From Chitinophagales bacterium (GTDB taxonomy: Bacteria > Bacteroidota > Bacteroidia > Chitinophagales > Saprospiraceae), in NCBI GenBank assembly GCA_013297745.1, contig JAAFIM010000005.1, forward strand, positions 1 through 58,770: a stretch of 58,770 nucleotides of DNA, in the 5' to 3' direction. Both the position numbers and the translations under genes were made by a program. Of the stretch, positions 16,363 through 25,911 are shown in pieces (the first letter of the stretch is position 1; every line of letters starts with the position of its first letter). The notes beneath the pieces were generated by a model. The model had not been told where the DNA came from. It ran no database searches and saw only the letters and a program-made list of their open reading frames with translations.

Positions 16363-17454
16363 ATGTCTAAAAATCAAACCCCAGCTTCTTCTGAAAAAGA
16401 TAACAAGCTAAAATCACTCAATGCTACATTAGAGCGTTTGCGCAAAACTTATGGTAAAGGTTCGGTGATGAAATTGGGCGATGCGCCCGTCGAAAAAGTA
16501 GAATTTATATCCACAGGCTCTATTGGTTTGGATATTGCGCTTGGTACAAGCGGCTTTCCCAAAGGGCGCATTATTGAAATCTACGGACCTGAGTCTTCAG
16601 GTAAAACGACCATTGCTATCCACGCTATAGCTGAATGTCAGAAAAAAGGTGGTATAGCAGCTTTTATAGATGCAGAACACGCTTTTGACCGCAACTATGC
16701 TTCCAAATTGGGCGTAAATTGTGATGAACTTATCTTCTCACAACCCGATAGCGGCGAACAGGCGTTGGAAATTACCGAAAACCTTATCCGTTCGGGTGCA
16801 ATTGATATTATCGTGATTGACTCAGTAGCTGCGCTTGTACCGCGTGCTGAAATCGAGGGCGAAATGGGCGATTCTAAAATGGGTTTGCAAGCTCGTTTGA
16901 TGTCTCAAGCTATGCGTAAAATGACTTCAGCGATAGGACAACAAAACTGCTGCTGCATTTTTATCAACCAATTGCGCGAAAAAATCGGGGTTATGTTCGG
17001 TAATCCAGAAACTACTACAGGCGGTAATGCGTTGAAATTTTACGCTTCTCAACGCTTGGATATTCGCCGCTCTGGTGCTGCGCTCAAAGATAAAGAGGGC
17101 GAAACGGTAGGTAATAACGTAAAAGTGAAAATTGTTAAGAATAAATTGGCACCTCCTTTCCGCGTAGCTACTTTTGATATTATGTACGGCGAAGGCATTT
17201 CCAAAGTGTCGGAAATTGTAGATTTGGGCGCAGATTTGGATATTTTGTCCAAAAGTGGTGCTTGGTACGGCTATAATGGCACAAAAATAGCTCAAGGTCG
17301 CGAAGCTGCCAAACAGTTTATGTTGGATAATCCCGAATTGGCCAATGAAGTAGAAGCTAAAATTCGCGAAAAACTCAATAGCAGCGATGCCAAAGCCGCT
17401 ATAAAAGTAGCTGCCGACGACGAAGATAGCGAAGATGAAGAAGACGACTTGTAA
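16363..17454 (+). CDS. recA: Recombinase RecA
   Basis: RecA forms filaments on single-stranded DNA, catalyses strand exchange and triggers the SOS response. Walker A is GPESSGKTT. Walker B is in [12 protein letters not shown]. The conserved [29 protein letters not shown] region spans L2. The C-terminus is strongly acidic ([12 protein letters not shown]), as usual. At 363 residues it is full length. The 254-bp upstream gap (16109-16362) is AT-rich, and I saw no clear LexA-type operator or other element in it. Confidence 0.98.
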   Translation: MSKNQTPASSEKDNKLKSLNATLERLRKTYGKGSVMKLGDAPVEKVEFISTGSIGLDIALGTSGFPKGRIIEIYGPESSGKTTIAIHAIAECQKKGGIAAFIDAEHAFDRNYASKLGVNCDELIFSQPDSGEQALEITENLIRSGAIDIIVIDSVAALVPRAEIEGEMGDSKMGLQARLMSQAMRKMTSAIGQQNCCCIFINQLREKIGVMFGNPETTTGGNALKFYASQRLDIRRSGAALKDKEGETVGNNVKVKIVKNKLAPPFRVATFDIMYGEGISKVSEIVDLGADLDILSKSGAWYGYNGTKIAQGREAAKQFMLDNPELANEVEAKIREKLNSSDAKAAIKVAADDEDSEDEEDDL

Positions 17455-17491
17455 AATTTTGGTTGTATAAGTGATGTTTTTATAAACTAAA

Positions 17492-17527
17492 AAACCCCGA
17501 TTGCTAAGTGATTTAGCATCGGGGTTT
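17492..17527. terminator. Bidirectional terminator between recA and the exchanger
   Basis: aaaccccgattgctaa pairs with ttagcatcggggttt (one bulged T), with T runs on both strands. It serves the convergent pair. Confidence 0.85.
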
Positions 17528-17561
17528 GTTATTTTTATCAATTTTTGCACGCTTGGGTAAA

Positions 17562-18656
17562 TTATCCGCGTTTAATCAAATAAACAGTGTAGGCGATATA
17601 AGCTACCAAAAATACAAAACCTTGCCAGCGTTGGAATACGCGCCCCATAAGCGGCTGTCCGTCTGCGCCTTTTTCTGCCATTGGTACAGGTTTGCTCATA
17701 AACAAGAACGCAAAGAATACCACAGTCGCTGCTATCAACACATAAATATCTATATTCAAAGCCGCTGCTTCAAAAGGAATAGGCGCAATAGTCGCTGAAG
17801 CTGCCAAAATAAAGAATATGTTGAAAATGTTAGAACCGATAACGTTTGCAATCGCAATATCGCTTTTCTTTCTATAAGCAGCTATGCAAGAAGTTGCCAA
17901 TTCGGGTAAAGAAGTTCCCGCAGAAACTATAGTCAAACCTATCATTTTGTCAGTCATACCCCAAGCTTGAGCCATAGATACAGCACTATCCACGATGAGT
18001 TTTCCCCCAATTACCAAACCTGCCAAACCGCCTATTGCATATAGGGCAGTAATCCCTGGGCTTAATTCTTTAACCCCTTCTTCTCCCTCTTCGCCTTGGT
18101 CGGCGCTGGTGTTTTTAAACACATAATATAGAAAGTAGCCAAAAAATATCAATAATATACCCGCATCCAAACGGCTCATTATCCCCCCGAAATAGGTTGT
18201 GCCTATAGTTTCGTTCGCTTTATTCAGAATGGGTGCAGAAGCTGGATAATTGTTGAAACCTTCAGTGGCTGGGGCTATTCCCCACAACAATTGGTCATTT
18301 ACCAATATAAACACTAATATAATCGCCAATAGTGAATAACCTGTGTCTTTTTTAACAATGTTGGGGTGGGCAGTAAGCGGATAAATCATCCCAGCAATAC
18401 CCAAAATAAGAAGTAAATTAAAAGAATTACTGCCAATGATATTCCCGTATGCAATTCCATTATTGCCACCTATCGCAGCAAAGACGTTCACAATCAATTC
18501 TGGTGCTGAAGTACCAAAAGCTACTACAGTCAAACCAATAGCCAAATCCGAAACGTTGAATTTTTTGGCGAGAGAGGATGCGCCTTCTACAAATTTGTCC
18601 GCGCCGAGGGTCAAAATAACCAAACCTACCACTAAGAGTAAAATGTCTAATAACAT
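17562..18656 (-). CDS. Calcium/sodium antiporter (CaCA family, YrbG type)
   Basis: This inner-membrane cation exchanger has about ten transmembrane segments and two inverted alpha-repeats. The ion-binding motifs are VAFGTSAPELIVNV in the first half and VSAGTSLPELATS in the second. A charged cytosolic loop (DQGEEGEEG) separates the halves. The start is placed at MLLDILLLVVG (18656), because the longer reading frame begins inside a complete promoter (18707-18738). The length of 364 residues is slightly above E. coli YrbG. The transported cation is inferred from family. Confidence 0.9.
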   Translation of the reverse strand: MLLDILLLVVGLVILTLGADKFVEGASSLAKKFNVSDLAIGLTVVAFGTSAPELIVNVFAAIGGNNGIAYGNIIGSNSFNLLLILGIAGMIYPLTAHPNIVKKDTGYSLLAIILVFILVNDQLLWGIAPATEGFNNYPASAPILNKANETIGTTYFGGIMSRLDAGILLIFFGYFLYYVFKNTSADQGEEGEEGVKELSPGITALYAIGGLAGLVIGGKLIVDSAVSMAQAWGMTDKMIGLTIVSAGTSLPELATSCIAAYRKKSDIAIANVIGSNIFNIFFILAASATIAPIPFEAAALNIDIYVLIAATVVFFAFLFMSKPVPMAEKGADGQPLMGRVFQRWQGFVFLVAYIAYTVYLIKRG

Positions 18657-18706
18657 ATTTTTGCTTTTTTGTATAAAAATAATTTTTAGGTTTAAAATTT
18701 GAACCC

Positions 18707-18738
18707 GCAAAGGTAAGCAGTTTTTTTATTTCTGCAAA
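18707..18738 (-). promoter_or_regulatory. Complete promoter for the exchanger gene
   Basis: On the minus strand, TTTG (18735-18738) and TACCTTTGC (18707-18715) are 19 bp apart, an exact Bacteroidota arrangement. The TTTG box lies in the palindromic word gcaaatttgc, so a TTTG for the opposite gene (18739-18742) is also present. Confidence 0.7.
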
Positions 18739-18814
18739 TTTGCAACCTAATTCTGTTAAAATTGTTCTGCTTTTTTTTATCGCAATAATTAAACTCTTAT
18801 TAAAACCTTGCTTT

Positions 18815-20902
18815 ATGCAAAACGAATTGATACACGAAACCAGCCCTTATCTCCTCCAGCACGCGCATAATCCCGTTCATTGGCAGGTGTGGGGCGACAA
18901 AGCTTTTCAGTTGGCCAAAGATTTGAACCGTCCCGTTTTGGTGAGTATTGGTTATGCTACTTGCCATTGGTGCCACGTGATGGAGCGCGAGTCTTTTGAG
19001 AGTGAGCAAACGGCGGCTTTTATGAACCAGCATTTTGTTTGTATCAAATTAGACCGCGAAGAACGCCCCGATGTGGATGCTTTGTTGATGGAAGTGGTGC
19101 AGATGATTAGCGGTAATGGCGGTTGGCCGCTCAATTGTTTTCTATTGCCTGATGGTCGCCCCTTTTTTGCGGGAACTTATTTCCCCGATACGCCCAAATA
19201 CGGTCGTACAACTTGGTTGCAACTGTTAGATAATTTACAAAAAGCCTACAACCAACGCTATGAAGAGGTTGAAACGCAAGCGGAGCAAATCACCGACTAT
19301 TTGCAGAAAACACAGCGCGCTTTTACCGCCCAAGCCAACAGTTTGCAGTTTGATAACCAAGATGCAGCAAATAATTATCTTATTTATGATTATTTTCAAA
19401 CCGTTTTTCATAATTTAAGGGATAATTTTGATAGAATAAACGGCGGCTTTGGCGGCGCGCCCAAATTTCCCTCCACTTTTGCGCTTAGGTTTTGTTTGAA
19501 CTTTGATTTTTTGCAAAATAACCCCGACGCGAGCGCGCAAGCGCATTTATCTTTGCGCAAAATGGCTCAAGCGGGTATTTACGACCAAATTGGGGGTGGA
19601 TTTGCCCGTTATGCAACCGACCCAGAGTGGAATATCCCCCATTTTGAGAAAATGTTGTACGATAACGCGCTGTTGTTGGCACTTTATTCCGATGCTTACG
19701 CGACAACCACAGAATCTAGCACAAGAAATTTGTACCAACGCGTCTGCGCGCAATCTTTTGGATGGTTGCAAAAAGAGATGAAAGACCCCACAGGTTTGTA
19801 CTTTTCCGCCATTGATGCAGACTCAGAGGGACACGAGGGGCTTTTTTACCTTTGGGATTATCAAGAGGTGAAGAATACGCTCACAGCAGAAGAGTTTGCT
19901 ATCTATTCGCACGTATTCGACCTGCAAGAACAGGGCAATTGGGAGGGCAAAAACATACTTTATTATAAAGAGAGCGTAGAAAATGTGGCGCGTTCTTTCA
20001 GTTTAGAACCTCAAAAAATAGCCGATATACTCCATACAGCCAGCCAAAAACTGCTCACGCTGCGCAATGGTCGCATCCGCCCGATTACAGACGATAAATT
20101 GATGTTGGATTGGAACGCTTTGCTCGCTCAAGCCTTTTGCCGTATGTACAGAAGCTTTGGGAATGTGGATTATTACCACGCGGCGGAAACTATACTCAAA
20201 AACGGTTGGAGTTTGTACCAAATACGCCCCGACGCGCCCGATTTATACCATACTTATAAGCTCGGAAAGGGAAAAAATGCCGCTTTTTTGGACGATTATA
20301 GCTTTTTAATCGGGGCTTGGTTGGAATTTTATCAACTCAATAGCGAAAAAATTTACCTACAATGGGCTAAAACTTACGCTGATTTGGTTATTCAACAGTT
20401 TTACGACGATAACGACGGGCTTTTTTATCTTTCTAACAGCAATTCCGATGTTTTAATCCGCAAAAAGGATTTGTACGACAACGCCACCCCGTCGGGCAAC
20501 TCGGTTATGGCGCATAATCTGCTCATTTTGTCCGCATTATTGGATAATAGCGAATACTACAGGATAGCAGAGCGGTTATTGAAGGGGATTTCGGACGCGG
20601 TTAAAAAATTTCCCCAATCTTTTTCCCATTATGCCAACGCTTTACTCCGTTTGCAAGCGGGTTGTCCCGTGATTATAGCGGTGGGCGAAAATTATCAGCA
20701 GCTTTTAACCCAATTATACGCGCATTTTCTACCCAACTATTTGATAATCGGGGGAAAAGATGCTGCCCAACTCCAACATTTGCCCATAGCCGAAGGCAAA
20801 ACCGCGCCCGAGGGCAAAACTTACCTCTATTTTTGCCGCGCTCAAACCTGCACCGCGCCTGTAGAGACGGTAGCGGAGTTGTTGAAGCTGCTAAAAGGTT
20901 AA
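18815..20902 (+). CDS. DUF255/YyaL-type thioredoxin-domain protein
   Basis: This 695-residue cytosolic protein belongs to the conserved family of YyaL and human SPATA20. The N-terminus [23 protein letters not shown] is diagnostic. The thioredoxin-like DUF255 domain (residues 1-165) carries [10 protein letters not shown]. The rest is an (alpha/alpha)6-barrel region resembling N-acylglucosamine 2-epimerase/glycoside hydrolase folds. The catalytic role is not established. The start at 18815 was chosen over a longer frame because family conservation begins there. Confidence 0.92.
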   Translation: MQNELIHETSPYLLQHAHNPVHWQVWGDKAFQLAKDLNRPVLVSIGYATCHWCHVMERESFESEQTAAFMNQHFVCIKLDREERPDVDALLMEVVQMISGNGGWPLNCFLLPDGRPFFAGTYFPDTPKYGRTTWLQLLDNLQKAYNQRYEEVETQAEQITDYLQKTQRAFTAQANSLQFDNQDAANNYLIYDYFQTVFHNLRDNFDRINGGFGGAPKFPSTFALRFCLNFDFLQNNPDASAQAHLSLRKMAQAGIYDQIGGGFARYATDPEWNIPHFEKMLYDNALLLALYSDAYATTTESSTRNLYQRVCAQSFGWLQKEMKDPTGLYFSAIDADSEGHEGLFYLWDYQEVKNTLTAEEFAIYSHVFDLQEQGNWEGKNILYYKESVENVARSFSLEPQKIADILHTASQKLLTLRNGRIRPITDDKLMLDWNALLAQAFCRMYRSFGNVDYYHAAETILKNGWSLYQIRPDAPDLYHTYKLGKGKNAAFLDDYSFLIGAWLEFYQLNSEKIYLQWAKTYADLVIQQFYDDNDGLFYLSNSNSDVLIRKKDLYDNATPSGNSVMAHNLLILSALLDNSEYYRIAERLLKGISDAVKKFPQSFSHYANALLRLQAGCPVIIAVGENYQQLLTQLYAHFLPNYLIIGGKDAAQLQHLPIAEGKTAPEGKTYLYFCRAQTCTAPVETVAELLKLLKG

Positions 20903-20946
20903 TCTGAGCGCGCTTACAGTGTTATAATTTTGTTATTTTTCTACCT

Positions 20947-20979
20947 AAAGGTTTTTCTGAGCGGAAAAACCTTTTTATT
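20947..20979. terminator. Terminator after the DUF255 gene
   Basis: aaaggttttt and aaaaaccttt form a 10-bp stem with loop ctgagcgg, followed by a T run. Confidence 0.8.
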
Positions 20980-21030
20980 TGCGGTTTAATCTTGTATTTC
21001 AAAAAATTATTTCAAAAAATTAGCTATAGT

Positions 21031-22281
21031 ATGGATTCTATCACACAAGCGGTGTTGGGGGCAGCGGTCGGGGAGGCGGTATTGGGCAAACAGTTAAAAA
21101 ATAGGGCGATTTTATGGGGCGCGGTAGCGGGAACTATCCCCGATTTGGATGTGGTGAGCCGTTTATTTATAAGCGAACCTTTATACGGGTTGATTTATCA
21201 TCGGGGACTTTCACATTCTATCCTGTTCACTTTCGTCGCACCGTTATTATTCGCGCTTTTGTCCCATAATTATTATAAAAAAGGCTTGCATTTATTACCT
21301 GTGTTCAAATATCTTTGGTTTTCGCTGTGGATTTTATTCTATGCGGGGGCAACTTTCGGCTTGGGTTATTTAGCTTTTAAATTTCCCAACGCGGTGAGCG
21401 TTTCTATAGCTGCTTTATGGGCTGCTGGGGGTTATTTTTTCTATAATAGTCTTAAAAAATCCCAACAAAAGGCTGTACATTTAAACTATACGGACGAACC
21501 AGAAGCTGACAATCGCACGACGTATTGGCGTTGGTATGTAATGTATTTTTTCGGGATATTAACCCATTGGTTTATCGACGCTTGCACGGCTTACGGCACA
21601 CAAATTTTTGAACCTTTTTCCAATTATAGAATATCATTTAACAACATTTCTATAGTTGACCCACTTTACACAATTCCTTTCTTAATCTTTTTGCCATTGG
21701 CGTTTTGGGCAAAGAGCATAGGCTGGAGAAGAGTTTGGAATGGCTTGGCGTTGGGTTTAAGCTCTGCGTATATGATTTTTACCTTCGTGGCAAAAAACGA
21801 GGTGAATAAAGTGATAGAACAAAACCTTAAAACGCAAAATATAAATTATAAAACTTATATTAGCACCCCTTTTATCCTTAATAGTGTTCTTTGGCAAACT
21901 GTAGTAGAAACAGATACTAGTTTTTGTTATGGGGTTTATTCTATTCTGGATAAAGAGCCTAAAATAGAGTTTGTTTCTTTGCCTAAAAACCATCAATTGT
22001 TAGAACCTTATAAAAATAATGAATTTGTAAAAATCATTTTGTGGTTTGCGCAAGGTTACTATATGTTGGAAGCTAACCCCGACGGTTCGGTTAAATTTAT
22101 CCAGTTGCGTTTTGGGCTAACTTTAAAATCTATACATACCAAAGATTATGCTTATATTATGTATTATCTGATTAAAAACGAAAATGGTAAAATTACCGTT
22201 ACCGAAAATAGACAAAATCCTTCAGAACTGAAATTAGATGAGTTGTTAGCAGCGTTTTGGACGCGTCTCAAGGGGATTTAA
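21031..22281 (+). CDS. DUF457/YdjM-type membrane-bound metal-dependent hydrolase
   Basis: This is a polytopic inner-membrane protein of 416 residues. The N-terminal MDSITQAVLGAAVGEAVLG and the histidine/aspartate motifs (AGTIPDLDVV, YHRGLSHSILF, THWFIDACTAYGTQ) are the YdjM/DUF457 hallmark, thought to bind metal. At least six transmembrane segments lie in residues 60-270. A 150-residue extracytoplasmic-type C-terminal domain follows. The E. coli relative is LexA-regulated; no operator was seen here. The true activity is unknown. Confidence 0.85.
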   Translation: MDSITQAVLGAAVGEAVLGKQLKNRAILWGAVAGTIPDLDVVSRLFISEPLYGLIYHRGLSHSILFTFVAPLLFALLSHNYYKKGLHLLPVFKYLWFSLWILFYAGATFGLGYLAFKFPNAVSVSIAALWAAGGYFFYNSLKKSQQKAVHLNYTDEPEADNRTTYWRWYVMYFFGILTHWFIDACTAYGTQIFEPFSNYRISFNNISIVDPLYTIPFLIFLPLAFWAKSIGWRRVWNGLALGLSSAYMIFTFVAKNEVNKVIEQNLKTQNINYKTYISTPFILNSVLWQTVVETDTSFCYGVYSILDKEPKIEFVSLPKNHQLLEPYKNNEFVKIILWFAQGYYMLEANPDGSVKFIQLRFGLTLKSIHTKDYAYIMYYLIKNENGKITVTENRQNPSELKLDELLAAFWTRLKGI

Positions 22282-22330
22282 GCCTTAAAATGGGTGAAAA
22301 TTGCCTTAAAATGTGTAATATCGCCTTATA

Positions 22331-22499
22331 ACAGCGTTTTGGTGCGTTAAAACGTTGTTTTGGTGCGTTAAAACGTTGTTTTGGTGCGTTACAACGTTGT
22401 TTTGGTGCGTTACAACGTCGTTTTGGTGCGTTACAACAGCGTTTTGGTGTGTTAAAACAGCGTTTTGGTGTGTTAAAACAGCGTTTTGGTGCGTTACAA
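22331..22499. repeat. 21-bp tandem repeat, eight copies
   Basis: ttttggtgcgttaaaacgttg and close variants repeat eight times with an exact 21-bp period from 22336. Variation is concentrated in the last six bases of each unit (cgttg, cgtcg, cagcg). Because 21 is a multiple of 3, the array is open in several frames, but no coding signal accompanies it. It fills most of the gap between two convergent genes. Confidence 0.92.
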
Positions 22500-22537
22500 C
22501 AAAAAAATTGCTATTCAAACCAAAAATTGGCATAAAA

Positions 22538-22570
22538 AAAACCCTCTCGCTGTGTTAGTGAGGGGGTTTT
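22538..22570. terminator. Terminator between the DUF457 gene and recG
   Basis: aaaaccctctcgct pairs with agtgagggggtttt around a 5-nt loop, with A and T runs on either side. It serves the convergent genes. Confidence 0.85.
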
Positions 22571-22586
22571 TAGTTATTCAAACAGA

Positions 22587-24704
22587 TTAGCTTATCTTCC
22601 CAAACCCAAAAGTTTGTTTAGAGGCTTCCAAAGTTGTTTTCAAAATGGCGTTTTCGGGCTGTTCCAACAAATAATCATCTTCCAGAATGGATTGCGCTAC
22701 TTGCCGCGCAACGTTCATAATGGGCGCATCTTTGGTTAGGTCGGCAATTTTAAACCCTAATATCCCCGATTGTTGTTTGCCCTCTATATTCCCGCCCCCG
22801 CGCAGGGTCAAATCCGCTTCTGCTATCTTAAACCCGTCGGTAGTTTCTACCATTTTCTGCATTCTAAACTTGCCATCTTCGGACAGTTTAAAACTTGTCA
22901 TCAAAATACAGTAAGAATCGCCCCCGCCGCGTCCTACCCGCCCTCTAAGCTGGTGTAATTGCGCCAAGCCAAACCGTTCAGCGTTTTCTATCAACATAAC
23001 TGTAGCGTTGGGAACATTAACCCCTACTTCTATAACTGTAGTGGCTATCATAATCTGGGATTTGCCCTGTACAAATCTTTGCATTTCAAAATGTTTGTCT
23101 TCAGGCTCTTGTTGCCCGTGTACGATGCTGATTTGGTATTGAGGTTTGGGAAATTCGCGCTCTATAGCTTCTGCGCCTTCGGTTAAATTTTTGACATCGG
23201 CCAAAGTTTCGGATTCTGATTCGTCAATTAGCGGATATACGATATAAATCTGCCGCCCTGCTGCTATTTCTTTTTTCATCAACCCAAAAACCCAAAGGCG
23301 TTGGCTTTCGTACTTGTGATAAGTTGTGATAGGTTTGCGCCCTGCTGGCATTTCGTCTATGATAGAAACGTCCAAATCGCCGTAAATGGTCATTGCCAAC
23401 GTGCGCGGGATAGGTGTAGCGGTCATAACCAAGATATGAGGCGGTGTCGTGTCGTTTTTTGCCCACATTTTAGCGCGTTGTTCTACCCCGAAGCGGTGTT
23501 GTTCGTCAATAACAGCCAATCCTAACCGTTGAAAAACGACCTTTTCTTCCAAAATGGCGTGCGTACCGATAAGAATTTGCAACTCGCCCGTTTCCAACTG
23601 GTGCAAAATCCCCTTTCTGGACTTTCCTTTGATGTTTCCTGTCAGCAAACCCACTTTTATCCCCAACGGGTGGGCGAGTTCGGCTATGGAACTAAAGTGT
23701 TGGTTGGCCAAAATCTCGGTCGGGGCGATTAAAGCGGCTTGATGTTGATTATCCAACGCAATTAGCATACACATAAACGCAACTATAGTCTTGCCGCTGC
23801 CTACATCGCCCTGCAATAAACGGTTCATTTGCAACCCATTGCCCATATCTTTGCGGATTTCTTTCACTACGCGCTTTTGGGCGTTGGTGAGGTCAAATTT
23901 TAGCCCGCTTCGGTAAAAATTATTCACATAATCGCCTATTTTATCAAAAATAATCCCCGCTGCACCCTTTTTTCTTGTCGTTTTGGTTTGTAAAATACGC
24001 AATTGTTGAAAAAATAACTCTTCAAACTTAAACCTATTCCTTGCGCTGTCGCGTTGCTCGTTGTTTTGGGGAAAATGTATGTACAAATAAGCCTGATAAC
24101 GGCGCGGAAAGCGCATTGATTGGATAATTTTATCGTTTAAAGTCTCGCTAATCTGCTCGCGCAAGGGGTGTATTTTCTCAAATAGGGCTTTTATAATCCG
24201 CCCCAAACCTTTGCTATCCAAACCCCGCGCTTTTAGCTTCTCTGTAGTGGGATAAACGGGGTCAAATCGGCTGGCTTCTTTGGTGTTTTTGTCTGTAGCC
24301 AACTCTATTTCGGGATGAACGATGCTTATCCGCTCGTTGTAAATGGTTGGTTTGCCATAAACGACATATTCAGCCCCCACAACCAAATCTTTGACCCACG
24401 ATAAACCCTTAAACCATATCAATTCGGTAACGCCCGACTCGTCGCGGAAGATAACAATGGCACGCTTTTTGCTACCTTCGCCCTGCTCTTCTATTCGGCG
24501 GATAATCCCGCGCAATTGTACGGGTTCGTCCTCGCTGATTATATCCACAATGCGGGTAAAAGCGGTTTTATCCACGTATCTAAACGGATAATGTTGTAAT
24601 AAATGCAAATAGTTGAAAATACCCAGCTCTGATTTTAACAGTTGGGCGCGGGCTGTGCCTACTCCTTTGATGTATTCTATAGAAGTGGATAATATATCGT
24701 TCAT
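22587..24704 (-). CDS. recG: ATP-dependent DNA helicase RecG
   Basis: RecG regresses stalled replication forks and processes branched DNA. The 705-residue protein has an N-terminal wedge/OB domain (about residues 50-160), then superfamily-2 motor domains. Motif I is LLQGDVGSGKTIVA, the DExx-box equivalent is VIDEQHRFGVEQR, motif III is VMTATPIPRT, and motif VI is QLHQLRGRVGRG. Full length and intact. It follows pfkA on the same strand, but a terminator lies between. Confidence 0.97.
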   Translation of the reverse strand: MNDILSTSIEYIKGVGTARAQLLKSELGIFNYLHLLQHYPFRYVDKTAFTRIVDIISEDEPVQLRGIIRRIEEQGEGSKKRAIVIFRDESGVTELIWFKGLSWVKDLVVGAEYVVYGKPTIYNERISIVHPEIELATDKNTKEASRFDPVYPTTEKLKARGLDSKGLGRIIKALFEKIHPLREQISETLNDKIIQSMRFPRRYQAYLYIHFPQNNEQRDSARNRFKFEELFFQQLRILQTKTTRKKGAAGIIFDKIGDYVNNFYRSGLKFDLTNAQKRVVKEIRKDMGNGLQMNRLLQGDVGSGKTIVAFMCMLIALDNQHQAALIAPTEILANQHFSSIAELAHPLGIKVGLLTGNIKGKSRKGILHQLETGELQILIGTHAILEEKVVFQRLGLAVIDEQHRFGVEQRAKMWAKNDTTPPHILVMTATPIPRTLAMTIYGDLDVSIIDEMPAGRKPITTYHKYESQRLWVFGLMKKEIAAGRQIYIVYPLIDESESETLADVKNLTEGAEAIEREFPKPQYQISIVHGQQEPEDKHFEMQRFVQGKSQIMIATTVIEVGVNVPNATVMLIENAERFGLAQLHQLRGRVGRGGGDSYCILMTSFKLSEDGKFRMQKMVETTDGFKIAEADLTLRGGGNIEGKQQSGILGFKIADLTKDAPIMNVARQVAQSILEDDYLLEQPENAILKTTLEASKQTFGFGKIS

Positions 24705-24735
24705 AATGGTTATAATTCTGTATTAAAATAAAAGC

Positions 24736-24770
24736 AAAAAGGTTCTTTTGTACGAAAAAAGAACCTTTTT
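24736..24770. terminator. Terminator after pfkA
   Basis: aaaaaggttctttt pairs with aaaagaaccttttt around loop gtacg. It lies between pfkA and recG. Confidence 0.85.
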
Positions 24771-24788
24771 GGTTGTAAAATATAAATT

Positions 24789-25766
24789 TTATACCGAACA
24801 AAGTATATTCATAACCTCTGTAAGGTAAGGTTTTAGCGATTGGTTGTGTTTTATGGCTTTTTCAAAGGGAATATGCACTAATTTATGGCATTGTTCGCCT
24901 ATCATTATACCTTTTTTATTTGCTATTAAGGCTTCTACCGCTCCTATACCCAAGCGGCTAGCCAAAAATCTATCGTTGCAGGTGGGACTTCCGCCTCTTT
25001 GTACGTGTCCCAAAACGGTAACCCGAATATCATCGTAAGGAATTTTGCCTTTTATAGCTTCTGATATCTTATATGCGCCCCCAAAATCATCACCTTCTGC
25101 AACCACAACTATGCTAGAGCGTTTTTTGCGGGCATAATTTTCGCTCAATGTATTTATTAATTCATCTATGCTTGTTTTAGTTTCTGGGATTAAAATAGCT
25201 TCTGCTCCTGATGCTACCCCGCTTCGCACTGCTATAAATCCCGCATCTCTACCCATTACCTCCACGAAAAAAAGTCGGCTGTGTGAGTCTGCCGTATCTT
25301 TTATGTTGTCAATGGCGTGCATAGCTGTGTTTATTGCCGTGTCATAACCTATAGTAAAATCTGTTCCGTACAAATCATTGTCAATCGTTCCTGGTATGCC
25401 TACAAAATGTACATCGGGAAACTCTTCCATAAACACTTTTGCGCCAGTAAACGTACCATCGCCACCTATAGCCACAACCCCGTCAATTTGATGACGTTTT
25501 AGGTTTTCGTAAGCGCGCGCGCGACCTTCTACGGTCATAAAATCTTTGCTTCGGGCTGTGCCGAGTATTGTTCCTCCTTTTTGTATGATATTACTAACAC
25601 TTTGGGTTTGCATATCCACAAACTCATTTTCTATCAAGCCTTGATAGCCGCGTCTAATTCCTACCACTTCTTTTTGATAATGTAAAGCCGTGCGAACTAC
25701 CGCTCTTATGCAGGCGTTCATTCCCGGGCTATCGCCGCCAGAGGTAAAAACTGCTATTTTTTTCAT
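24789..25766 (-). CDS. pfkA: ATP-dependent 6-phosphofructokinase
   Basis: PfkA converts fructose 6-phosphate and ATP to fructose 1,6-bisphosphate. The N-terminal TSGGDSPGMNA binds phosphate, and AIGGDGTFTGA has the Gly that favours ATP over pyrophosphate. PGTIDNDLYGTDFTIG holds the catalytic TIDND, with Gly rather than the Lys of PPi enzymes. EVMGRDAGFIA and the late LGHVQRGGSPTCNDR complete the family motifs. It has 325 residues, close to the bacterial standard. It is divergent from the sodium:solute symporter gene. Confidence 0.97.
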   Translation of the reverse strand: MKKIAVFTSGGDSPGMNACIRAVVRTALHYQKEVVGIRRGYQGLIENEFVDMQTQSVSNIIQKGGTILGTARSKDFMTVEGRARAYENLKRHQIDGVVAIGGDGTFTGAKVFMEEFPDVHFVGIPGTIDNDLYGTDFTIGYDTAINTAMHAIDNIKDTADSHSRLFFVEVMGRDAGFIAVRSGVASGAEAILIPETKTSIDELINTLSENYARKKRSSIVVVAEGDDFGGAYKISEAIKGKIPYDDIRVTVLGHVQRGGSPTCNDRFLASRLGIGAVEALIANKKGIMIGEQCHKLVHIPFEKAIKHNQSLKPYLTEVMNILCSV

Positions 25767-25797
25767 ATCTTTGTTGCGTTTTTGTTTAGATAAACCA

Positions 25798-25867
25798 CAA
25801 AAGTAGTTTTTATTTTGTATAATTCTATTTTAAATATAAATTTTTGTAGAAAAAAGGCTACTTTTGC
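25798..25867. promoter_or_regulatory. Divergent -7 boxes for pfkA and the symporter gene
   Basis: TACTTTTG at 25798-25805 on the minus strand precedes pfkA by 31 nt. TACTTTTGC at 25859-25867 on the plus strand precedes the symporter ATG by 44 nt. Both match TAnnTTTG; neither has a clear TTTG 19 bp upstream. Confidence 0.45.
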
Positions 25868-25911
25868 GCCAATAAACTAAATTTTTAGCTGAAAAAAATG
25901 CGTGTAATATT

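Noticed and set aside
22306-22533. Minus-strand ORF coding THQNAV-like 7-residue repeats, and its plus-strand counterpart
   Set aside because: A 21-bp tandem repeat stays open in several frames by arithmetic. It overlaps a terminator and has no supporting start signal.
24710-24730. aattctgtatta near the recG start, resembling the element end
   Set aside because: Only 9-12 bases match and no partner end was found, so it is more likely chance than a solo element.
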